A stretch of DNA of 42,160 bases, from the NCBI RefSeq assembly GCF_022267315.1, contig NZ_JAIKLE010000045.1:1-42160 (forward strand), in the 5' to 3' direction. Shown one piece after another: positions 35,531-42,160 of the stretch (within the stretch, counting starts at the first letter, position 1; each line of letters begins with the position of its first letter). Source of the stretch: Maribellus maritimus (GTDB lineage Bacteria; Bacteroidota; Bacteroidia; Bacteroidales; Prolixibacteraceae). The position numbers and the translations under genes were made by a program. The notes under the pieces are model-generated. The model was given only the letters and a program-made list of their open reading frames with translations. It was not told the origin of the DNA and did no database searches.

Positions 35531-36679
35531 ATGAAAATTAAAAATATTGAAATATTTAAAATTCCACCGCGATGGCTTTTTCTAAAAATCACAACAGAAT
35601 CAGGAATATCAGGTTGGGGAGAGCCTGCGCTGGAGGGTAAAACTGATTCTGTAATAGCTGCCATTCATGACATGAAACAATATCTGATTGGACAAAATGC
35701 AGAAGAGATTGAACATATATACAATTTGCTCACTAAAGGAAGCTTTTACAGAGGTGGAGTAATTATGATGAGTGCCGTTTCCGGAATAGAACAGGCGCTT
35801 TGGGATATAAAAGGGAAACATTTAAATACTCCTGTCTATAACCTGCTGGGGGGAGCAGTGAGAGAAAAAGTAAGAATTTATGGCTGGATAGGAGGAGACT
35901 CTCCAACTGATTTGATCTCTCAGGCTCAAAGAAGAATTGATTCAGGTTATACAGCCTTAAAAATAAATGCATGTGGTAAAACAGAATGGATTGTTTCTCC
36001 TTCCGAAACAAAAAGTATAATACAAAGGCTAAAAGAATTGAGAGCAGCAGTTGGAGATAAAATTGAGATCGGTATTGATTTTCATGGAAGAGTTCATAAA
36101 TCAGCGGTGAAACGCCTTGTTAAAGAATTGGAAGAATTTTGCCCCATGTTTTATGAAGAGCCTCTACTTCCTGAATATATCGATCAACTAAAAGATGTTG
36201 CAAATTATACCACCGTTCCCATAGCTTTTGGCGAACGTTTGGTCGGTCGCAGAGAATTTAAAAGTTTAATAAACAATGGAATTGTGGATATTATTCAACC
36301 TGACATTAGCCATACCGGTGGTATATGGGAAATACGTAAAATTGCCGCCATGGCTGAAACATCAGACATCGCCCTCGCACCTCATTGTCCTCTTGGTCCC
36401 ATTGCATTTGCAGCTTCATTACACATCAATGCGTGCTGTCCAAATGCAATTATCCAGGAAACCAGCCAGGGAATTCACTATAACGAAGGGGCAGATATGC
36501 TTGATTATATAATAAACAAAAAGGATTTATCAATAATAGATGGTTTCATTCCAAACCTTGAAAAACCAGGCCTTGGCATTGAAATAGACGAGAAGTTTGT
36601 TAAAGAAATGTCAAAAATTGGTCATAACTGGAGAAATCCAATATGGTATGGAAAGGATGGAAGTTTACTTGAATGGTAA
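35531..36679 (+). CDS. dgoD: D-galactonate dehydratase (DgoD-type)
   Basis: This 382-residue protein closely follows E. coli DgoD over its whole length. It would convert D-galactonate to 2-keto-3-deoxy-D-galactonate. Metal ligands Asp183, Glu209 and Glu235 and catalytic His185 (DFHGRV) and His285 (APHCPLGP) fall at the same numbering as recalled for DgoD. The start (KIKNIEIFKIPPRWLFLKI) and end (WRNPIWYGKDGSLLEW) also match the family closely. It lies 15 nt before a PfkB-type kinase gene, followed by an aldolase gene, giving the lower DeLey-Doudoroff route. Related aldonates with the same C2-C4 stereochemistry could also be used. Confidence 0.93.
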   Translation: MKIKNIEIFKIPPRWLFLKITTESGISGWGEPALEGKTDSVIAAIHDMKQYLIGQNAEEIEHIYNLLTKGSFYRGGVIMMSAVSGIEQALWDIKGKHLNTPVYNLLGGAVREKVRIYGWIGGDSPTDLISQAQRRIDSGYTALKINACGKTEWIVSPSETKSIIQRLKELRAAVGDKIEIGIDFHGRVHKSAVKRLVKELEEFCPMFYEEPLLPEYIDQLKDVANYTTVPIAFGERLVGRREFKSLINNGIVDIIQPDISHTGGIWEIRKIAAMAETSDIALAPHCPLGPIAFAASLHINACCPNAIIQETSQGIHYNEGADMLDYIINKKDLSIIDGFIPNLEKPGLGIEIDEKFVKEMSKIGHNWRNPIWYGKDGSLLEW

Positions 36680-36694
36680 CCTAAAACGCTAACC

Positions 36695-37738
36695 ATGGAA
36701 AAAAAAATAATATGTTTTGGTGAAATAATGTTACGCCTGGCGGCACCCGGATACCTAAGATTTAGCCAGGCAAACGAGTTTGTTGCTACCTATTGCGGAG
36801 GAGAAGCGAATGTCGCTGTTTCATTGGCGAATTTTGGTATGGATGCAGAATTTGTAACTCGTTTGCCAAAAAATGATATTTCTGATGCATGTCTTAGAAG
36901 TTTACATAAAAATGGTGTGAACACAAAAAATGTCATTTTTGGTGGGGAAAGATTAGGTCTGTACTATTTGGAAACAGGCGCAGTAACGAGACCCGGTAAA
37001 GTGATTTATGATAGGGCGCATTCCTCTTTTTCTGAAATTAATCCTGGCATGATCGACTGGAAAAATATATTGAGAAATGCCGACTGGTTTCATTGGACCG
37101 GGATCACGCCAGCAATTTCAGAAGGAGCTGCTGAAGCATGTTTGGAGGCGATAGAAGTTGCGCAAAAAATGGGATTAATTATATCGACCGATTTGAACTA
37201 CCGGAAGACTCTGTGGAAATATGGAAAAACGGCAGCTGAAGTTATGCCAAAGCTAGTTGAGAAAAGTGATATTATTCTTGGAAACGAAGAAGATGCAGAA
37301 ACAATATTTGGAATAAAGCCTGAAGGTTTCGATGCAACAAGAACCCTAGGTAATGTTGATGGAAATGAATTCTACTCGGTTTGTGAAAAGTTAATGGCGA
37401 AATTTCCAAATGCAAAAAAAGTAATTATTACTCTGCGCGGTTCAGTCAATGCGAATCACAACACCTGGGCAGGTGTTCTTTTCAACGGGAAGCAATTGCT
37501 TAAATCACCCACTTATGATATTACCCACATAGTTGACCGGGTAGGCGGCGGTGATTCTTTTATGGGGGGATTAATTTATGGATTGTTGACTTATCCAAAT
37601 GAAGATCAAAAAGCTTTGAACTTTGCTACTGCGGCGTCCTGTTTAAAGCATACTATTTATGGCGACTTTAACCTTTCAACAGTTACAGAAGTAGAAAGGT
37701 TAATGTCAGGTGACGGGAGCGGACGGGTAAATAGATAA
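36695..37738 (+). CDS. kdgK: 2-keto-3-deoxygluconate/galactonate kinase (PfkB family)
   Basis: This 347-residue ribokinase-family (PfkB) protein would phosphorylate 2-keto-3-deoxy-gluconate or -galactonate at O6. The N-terminal pattern FGEIMLRLAAPGYLRFSQAN is that of KDG kinases. GGEANVAVSLANFG at 35-48 forms the substrate/hinge region, DLNYRKTLW contacts the keto-acid, and VDRVGGGDSFMGG near 280-292 holds the catalytic Asp287. It differs from E. coli DgoK, which has another fold, so the two-step route here pairs DgoD with a PfkB kinase. Stereochemical choice between KDG and KDGal cannot be read by eye. The aldolase gene follows after 87 nt. Confidence 0.92.
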   Translation: MEKKIICFGEIMLRLAAPGYLRFSQANEFVATYCGGEANVAVSLANFGMDAEFVTRLPKNDISDACLRSLHKNGVNTKNVIFGGERLGLYYLETGAVTRPGKVIYDRAHSSFSEINPGMIDWKNILRNADWFHWTGITPAISEGAAEACLEAIEVAQKMGLIISTDLNYRKTLWKYGKTAAEVMPKLVEKSDIILGNEEDAETIFGIKPEGFDATRTLGNVDGNEFYSVCEKLMAKFPNAKKVIITLRGSVNANHNTWAGVLFNGKQLLKSPTYDITHIVDRVGGGDSFMGGLIYGLLTYPNEDQKALNFATAASCLKHTIYGDFNLSTVTEVERLMSGDGSGRVNR

Positions 37739-37825
37739 AAAAATTAAAATAGGATTAATCCCGATGAAATACTTTAACCATTATACAACTTCCTATTATT
37801 ACATTAAAAATCAACAAAATAACAA

Positions 37826-38494
37826 ATGAAGACTTCAACAAAAAGAACAGAATTTTCATGGAATCAATTTAGACAAATGCCTGTTGTCGGAATTGTTCGT
37901 GGAATTTCAACCGATGATTTTAAAAACATATTACCTATTTACATAAAGGCAGGCTTTACAACTATTGAGGTAACAATGAATACAAATGATGTTGAGTCAC
38001 TTGTAAGGCACGCTATTAAAGAGTACCCTGATATAAATGTAGGAACAGGAACAGTTTGTAGTCTCAAGGATTTGGAACATGCATTGAATTTTGGTTCGCA
38101 ATTTATTGTTTCTCCGATTATAAACTATGATGTTATCAAAACTTGTGTTAAATACAACATCCCAGTATTTCCAGGTGCGTTAACTCCAACCGAGATATAT
38201 AATGCCTGGGATTTGGGAGCATCAATTGTTAAAGTATATCCGGCAGCTAATTTGGGGGCAGGTTATATAAAGGACGTAAAAGGCCCGTTAAACAGGTTAA
38301 AACTAATGCCAACAGGAGGAATAGGCCTTGGAAATATTCAAAGTTTTTTAGAAGTAGGTGTTGACGGTTTAGGCATTGGGAGTCCGTTATTTGACAAATC
38401 TCTGATAAAAGCTAAAAACTGGTCTGCTTTAGAAAATCATTTTTCTGGATTCACCCAAATAGTAAAAAACCACAGAAAAAAAATAATAAAATGA
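37826..38494 (+). CDS. KDPG/KDPGal aldolase (Eda/DgoA family)
   Basis: This 222-residue class I aldolase would split 2-keto-3-deoxy-6-phosphogluconate or -galactonate to pyruvate and glyceraldehyde 3-phosphate. Key residues: GIVRG with Arg25, TIEVTMNT with Glu48, and IVKVYPAA with the Schiff-base Lys136. MPTGGIGLGN binds phosphate. The length fits the family. Its stop overlaps the next gene's ATG by 4 nt. Together with the kinase and DgoD it completes a route from aldonate to central metabolites. Confidence 0.93.
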   Translation: MKTSTKRTEFSWNQFRQMPVVGIVRGISTDDFKNILPIYIKAGFTTIEVTMNTNDVESLVRHAIKEYPDINVGTGTVCSLKDLEHALNFGSQFIVSPIINYDVIKTCVKYNIPVFPGALTPTEIYNAWDLGASIVKVYPAANLGAGYIKDVKGPLNRLKLMPTGGIGLGNIQSFLEVGVDGLGIGSPLFDKSLIKAKNWSALENHFSGFTQIVKNHRKKIIK

Positions 38495-39456
38495 AAGTAG
38501 TTATACAAAAAGATCTATACGAACGCAGTCTCGAAGTTTTTTCAAAAGCAGCGAGAATCAATGGCATTCAGTTTATTCAAGCCGAAATACTAGATGAGAG
38601 TGCGATGCTAAAAGAGCATACCTCGGGTATAAACTGCTTTGTAATTGGCGCCGAAAAATATTCCCATAACTTTTACAACTCATTAAGAAAAGGAACAGCC
38701 GTAATACGTTATGGCGTAGGCTACAATGCAGTGCCAATTGATATCTGCATCCAAAATAAGATTAAAGTTGCATATACTCCGGGAACACTAACGGATTCTG
38801 TTGCAGAACATGCATTTGCCTTACTATTGGGAGTTGTAAGGAGGATACCTGAATTACATCAGTCAACAAAGTCTGGCAATTGGAAAGGATTAACCGGCCT
38901 TGAATTAAAAGATAAGACAATTGCATTAATAGGATACGGACAAATCGGACAGGCCGTAGCTAAAATTGCCAAACTCGGTTTTGGGATGAAAGTAGTCGCA
39001 TATGATATCAAAGAAATGAATAGTGATGATCTATTAGACAATTATTCTAATGATTTTAAATCAATCGTTAAGAATGCTGATATAATAAGTCTACATTTAG
39101 CAACTGTGCCGGACACACTAGGATTTATTAACAAAGAACGAATTGGAATGCTGAAAGATGGAAGCATATTCATTAACACAGCAAGGGGAGAATTAATAAT
39201 TGAAAAGGATTTTTACGAAGCACTGGATACAGGCAAAATCAAAGCTGCCGGATTAGATGTATTTGAAAATGAACCCTATCATCCAAAATCTGAAGTAGAT
39301 TTCAGAAAATTAGACAATGTTGTACTAACTCCTCATTGCGGCTCAAATACCATAGAAGCTAGTAACAGAATGGCAAAACTTGTTATTAGAAATATATTGG
39401 CATACTATTCTTCAAATGAAATGAACCTTATACCTGAAATTAAAAATAACCGTTAA
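38491..39456 (+). CDS. D-2-hydroxyacid dehydrogenase, copy 2
   Basis: This 321-residue NAD-dependent dehydrogenase has the dinucleotide motif GYGQIG at 148-153 and catalytic Arg232 (NTARGEL), Glu261 (DVFENEP) and His282 (TPHCGSN). It is a separate branch from copy 1 at 34548-35507: the region before the nucleotide motif differs and LHLATVPDTLGF replaces the corresponding loop. It is the last gene of the plus-strand operon and overlaps the aldolase gene by 4 nt. It has no ACT domain. Phosphoglycerate-dehydrogenase-like, hydroxypyruvate or other 2-keto-acid reduction are possible. Confidence 0.88.
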   Translation: MKVVIQKDLYERSLEVFSKAARINGIQFIQAEILDESAMLKEHTSGINCFVIGAEKYSHNFYNSLRKGTAVIRYGVGYNAVPIDICIQNKIKVAYTPGTLTDSVAEHAFALLLGVVRRIPELHQSTKSGNWKGLTGLELKDKTIALIGYGQIGQAVAKIAKLGFGMKVVAYDIKEMNSDDLLDNYSNDFKSIVKNADIISLHLATVPDTLGFINKERIGMLKDGSIFINTARGELIIEKDFYEALDTGKIKAAGLDVFENEPYHPKSEVDFRKLDNVVLTPHCGSNTIEASNRMAKLVIRNILAYYSSNEMNLIPEIKNNR

Positions 39457-39856
39457 AAAAAACATTAAGATTGTAAGCTTTCTTGCTTTCCTGTTATATT
39501 TTTTCATCAGTGTTTCGTTACTTAAACTCTTTATCACAGCATCATTCCATTCGAACAAAAAGTGAAACATTTTCAGGGGTGATGTTATGGCATTTTATAT
39601 TTATGTTCTTAACATTTGAAAAGTATTAATGAATTAAAAGAGAGACTTTATCGAGAACAAAATTTATTGACTTTAATAAAAAACTGATTCTAAGCGCTTA
39701 AGAAAACACAAAATTGTCCTTTTCTGGGCACCATAAAAATTTCAAATTAAACCAAAAGCACAAAAAAAGTCAATATAAATGAGACTTTACCGAGAACAAT
39801 TTCACTTGATTTTTTTTATATCCAAATACTGGATTCTGGATATCTGATTATTAAAT
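39457..39856. other. Operon-boundary intergenic region
   Basis: This 400-nt AT-rich region lies between the convergent catabolic operon and the GH38 remnant. It holds the repeat element at 39642-39799. I see no gene and no clear T-tailed terminator; TAAGCGCTTA at 39691-39700 is a 10-bp palindrome of unknown role. Confidence 0.6.
39642..39799. repeat. Small repeat element: inverted repeats inside direct repeats
   Basis: GAGACTTTATCGAGAACAA (39642-39660) and GAGACTTTACCGAGAACAA (39781-39799) are 19-bp direct repeats with one mismatch. Just inside them TATTGACTTT (39665-39674) and its exact complement AAAGTCAATA (39766-39775) form inverted repeats. The nested plan resembles a small non-autonomous element, though a 19-bp target duplication would be long. 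Confidence 0.5.
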
Positions 39857-40558
39857 CTAAACTTCTTCCAGCAGGTTCGTTTCTATTATTTCTCCTGACA
39901 TGGAATTCATCCTCAGGGTTTTTATTTCAAATGCCCTGAAACTACCGTTCCATTTCTTTCCGGCAAAACGTAAATCGATTGTTGATGATGTTGTGTGTCC
40001 TGAGATTTCTACGCAACGGATTATAATATCGCTATTGTCTTCGGCCTGTTTTATCGACGATACAATAACACTGGGATTATCAACACTAAGAAAAGAGCCT
40101 GATTTTGGTAACTTTCCTCCATGTATCCCCTGATAGATTGCAACTGGTGGTGCCATTAACTCTTCGGCCTGTTGTGCAATCTTAGATTCAAGCCAGGTAC
40201 CATTGTGCGGAATAACCACCATTCGGAAAGTATGAATTCCCTGGTCCATCCATTGATAGATCCCATCAGGTTCAATCTTCCTTGGACGATGATGTGCAAA
40301 AACCGCAGACCGTGCAATTGAAATTCGCATATCGTTTCCAATTACATTATAGCCATGTTTGGCATCGTTTATTACTGTCAGGCCATAAGCATTTCCGTTT
40401 TGAAAGCCACTGACATCAATCCATCTCTGTCCCGGATTTTCATCTCCGTCCGTATCCCTGACAATATGCCCGTAAGGTATTTCGTAGGTTGATTTAGGTG
40501 ATTCTATATTTACAGGAAATGAAAATTTTAACATTTTCTGGCGTTCATGCCAGTCCAA
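39857..40558 (-). pseudogene. GH38 alpha-mannosidase, C-terminal remnant
   Basis: About 233 codons match the C-terminal beta domains of GH38 alpha-mannosidases: LDWHERQKMLKFSFPVNI, YEIPYGHIVRDTDGDENPGQ, RWIDVSG, YGLTVINDAKHGYN and a late AFEIKTLRM block. The catalytic N-terminal barrel and its zinc site are missing. The frame is closed by a TGA a few codons before LDWHERQ, with only a TTG as possible start, and upstream DNA (40559-40780) holds no GH38 sequence. It is thus a truncated relic, not an active enzyme. It shows that the neighbouring glycan locus was once larger or that a rearrangement cut another locus here. Confidence 0.82.
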
Positions 40559-40780
40559 TGTGGTTCTTCGTCAATTTTGGGGAACAAAACCTTACGACCA
40601 AACTCACTGTTAATTAATTGATAATCAGTAAGTAATAGTTCTATTTTTATCGTTTTCGGGAGGTCGTTTTTGTATCTTTACATAGTTGATAATCAATCAT
40701 ATATGAACATCAAACACCTTATTGACATCCCAAAAATCATAGTCAGAGCTTTATCGTTAACAGACTCTAGTCAATTATTT
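40559..40780. other. Junction upstream of GH38 remnant
   Basis: No supportable gene. TTTTTGTATCTTTA at about 40668-40681 resembles a plus-strand promoter, and a 39-codon reading begins at 40703, but neither belongs to a family I know. Confidence 0.35.
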
Positions 40781-41266
40781 TCAGAAACTCAGTACCAGCC
40801 CAAATCCATTTTCTGTCATTGCTAATTTTAATTCACTTTTATCCCAAAATGAACTTGTTGGTAAACCTTCATTATAATTGTCTACGGCGAGTTTTGCTTT
40901 TTTATTAAAGCCACTACTTATTGGTATAGAAACTGCTATCAATCCAGCGCCAATACCGGCCAATGCCCAGTTAGGCTCACCACCACCTATCGCCGTTCCA
41001 ACAGGCCAACCAACCATAAATCCACCTGCATAACTAAAAATCATAGCCATTGTGTAGTTTGATTGTGCAGATTTAATTTGCTTGTAAGCCAATTCGTTGG
41101 GCTTCATAATTTTTACCAATTGATTCATATTCAATCTTTGTTCTCCCTGGTAAAATTGATATCCACCAAATACTTTCTTCATTGATATGAAATCATTACC
41201 TGTTTGACCAAAAGTAAATGTTATACTTAGAGTTAACAAGGCCAGAATAATTGCTGTCTTTTTCAT
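40781..41266 (-). CDS. Small secreted or membrane protein of unknown function
   Basis: This 161-residue protein starts at the ATG at 41266; a TTG at 41302 would add 12 residues without signal character. It has a clear Sec signal peptide ending near TFGQ. Two hydrophobic, glycine-rich segments follow (about 80-103 and 110-130), with charged flanks and a final segment ending in GFGLVLSF. This pattern resembles small Bacteroidota envelope proteins. I see no catalytic motif. It is flanked by the GH38 relic and an IS end and shows no link to the sugar operons. Confidence 0.7.
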   Translation of the reverse strand: MKKTAIILALLTLSITFTFGQTGNDFISMKKVFGGYQFYQGEQRLNMNQLVKIMKPNELAYKQIKSAQSNYTMAMIFSYAGGFMVGWPVGTAIGGGEPNWALAGIGAGLIAVSIPISSGFNKKAKLAVDNYNEGLPTSSFWDKSELKLAMTENGFGLVLSF

Positions 41267-41302
41267 GATGTAAAGTTTATTAATGTTTGAAATAATATTC
41301 AA

Positions 41303-41634
41303 GAGTTTGATGATTTATACTTAATCCCTGTTTGTTTGGGTTGAATCGTTAAAGTACAGGTTCTAGTAATTCCGAATATTACTGCCCTTTTCCAATAAAT
41401 CAGTTGAAAACAGGGGGTTCATCCCGTTCAATAAAATCCACCTAATACTGCATATGAGAACAGTTTGGTTAACACAAAATGTTGAAGTTATCGATATCAG
41501 AGGTTTTAAACTCACATTAATCAGGTTTTTCCCGAAAAGTAATATATTTTTTCACTTCAACTATCGCTATATAATACAAAATTCTGCGAATCTGATTTAA
41601 AACATAATTTCGCCTTTGTAAGCGAATTAAAAAA
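41303..41634. other. Intergenic region before IS element
   Basis: This 332-nt AT-rich stretch has no recognisable gene. A 49-codon plus-strand reading from 41454 has no family features. It ends at the left terminus of the IS element. Confidence 0.5.
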
Positions 41635-42160
41635 GAGGCTGTCTCAAAAGAGATGGCCTTTATTCATTTTCAGCGAATAGCAGATAAAATAATGCTAGTT
41701 GTCACTAATCGCTTTTGTTGACTGTCAGCGATTTATTATCTTCAGGCATGGCAAGGAGATACAGAAAAGTACCATTTAAACCTTATCACGACAAACAGTC
41801 GATGCTATTCCCACCGAATATTGATGAACTAGTTCCATCGGGGCATCCGGTGCGTATAGTTGACGGCATAATCGATAAGGTCGATATCCAGTCCATTCTG
41901 GATACTTACCCGGGAGGTGGCAGTTCGGGGTACCATCCCCGCATGTTATTAAAAGTATTGGTTTACGCTTACTTGCGTAATATTTATTCGAGTCGCCAGA
42001 TTGAAGAATCGCTAAAAGAGAATATCCATTTTATGTGGATAAGCGGCATGAGCAAGCCCGACCATAATACCATCAACCGGTTTCGGGGGAAACGCCTGGA
42101 TGGCAACCTGAAAGAGATATTTGGTTCTGTTGTAGAAATGCTTGCAGCAGAAGGTTACCT
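41635..42160 (+). mobile_element. IS1182-type insertion sequence, left part
   Basis: GAGGCTGTCTCAAAAGAGAT at 41635-41654 resembles the left terminal repeat of IS1182-group elements and lies about 110 nt before the transposase ATG. The right end and any target duplication are outside the window. Confidence 0.7.
41748..42160 (+). CDS. IS1182-family transposase, N-terminal part
   Basis: The first 137 codons are in the window and remain open to its edge. They match the N-terminal (DUF772/InsH-type) domain of IS1182 transposases: FPPNIDELVPSGHPVRIVD, GYHPRMLLKVLVYAYLRNIY, SSRQIEESLKENIHFMWISG and PDHNTINRFR. The DDE catalytic residues lie further on. The frame is undamaged here, so the element may be intact. 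Its base composition is richer in GC than the flanking intergenic DNA, as expected for a mobile gene. Confidence 0.9.
   Translation, partial: MARRYRKVPFKPYHDKQSMLFPPNIDELVPSGHPVRIVDGIIDKVDIQSILDTYPGGGSSGYHPRMLLKVLVYAYLRNIYSSRQIEESLKENIHFMWISGMSKPDHNTINRFRGKRLDGNLKEIFGSVVEMLAAEGY

Noticed and set aside
33337-38494. A carrageenan or agar anhydrogalactose pathway
   Set aside because: Kinase, aldolase and an enolase-superfamily enzyme would fit, but there is no anhydrogalactose dehydrogenase or backbone hydrolase, and the dehydratase is DgoD-like.
40703-40822. 39-codon plus-strand reading after a promoter-like sequence
   Set aside because: Runs into the 3' end of the opposite gene and matches no family.
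41454-41603. 49-codon plus-strand reading before the IS element
   Set aside because: Too short and without family features to support as a gene.
1-42160. CRISPR arrays, tRNA and rRNA genes
   Set aside because: No regularly spaced repeats and no tRNA or rRNA sequence were seen on either strand.

Overview
The window looks like part of a Bacteroidota chromosome. Evidence: a SusC/SusD (RagA/RagB) pair, many short lipoprotein signals ending in S-C, AT-rich intergenic DNA, a TAnnTTTG-type promoter element and a transposase of the IS1182 type. The load of sulfatases, alpha-L-fucosidases and sialidase-fold proteins suggests a marine or host-glycan degrader, perhaps of the Marinilabiliales/Prolixibacteraceae kind. 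The lineage is inference; no marker gene is present.

Layout. (1) 227-25636, minus strand: a large polysaccharide utilisation locus read from susC leftwards: susC, susD, then a sialidase-like (BNR) protein, a sulfatase, a GxDLY/SGNH esterase, a 6-bladed propeller lipoprotein, a BNR protein, a URO-D-like protein, three more BNR proteins, a second sulfatase, a GH29 fucosidase, a sialate-O-acetylesterase-like protein and a second GH29 fucosidase. Most gaps are under 70 nt, as in one operon, with a probable internal promoter after susD. (2) 25714-26730, minus: a LacI-family regulator. (3) 26731-27140: a 410-nt control region. (4) 27141-39456, plus: a catabolic operon with a TRAP transporter (dctQ, dctM, and dctP after a second URO-D-like gene), an HpcH/HpaI aldolase, a YhcH/NanQ-type cupin, an RraA-like protein, two acid-sugar dehydratases of the enolase superfamily, two D-2-hydroxyacid dehydrogenases, a KDG-type kinase and a KDPG/KDPGal aldolase. 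(5) 39457-42160: a boundary zone with a small repeat element, a GH38 mannosidase remnant, a small secreted protein and the left end of an IS element.

How it may work. The outer-membrane and secreted arm would bind a sulfated, fucosylated, probably O-acetylated glycan, remove sulfate, fucose and acyl groups, and release an acidic sugar with the BNR enzymes. The TRAP system would carry the acidic sugar across the inner membrane. The cytosolic enzymes would dehydrate it (DgoD and a second dehydratase), phosphorylate the 2-keto-3-deoxy acid and split it to pyruvate and glyceraldehyde 3-phosphate. Near-identical palindromes based on TGCTAAAACGTTTTAGCA lie upstream of susC, in the lacI control region and at the TRAP operon start. 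They tie both arms to one regulator. No sialic-acid catabolic genes (nanA, nanE, nanK) are present, so the BNR proteins probably act on some acidic sugar other than N-acetylneuraminate. This coupling of a SusCD locus, a paralogous BNR family, two URO-D-like proteins and a TRAP/sugar-acid pathway is the most unusual feature of the window.
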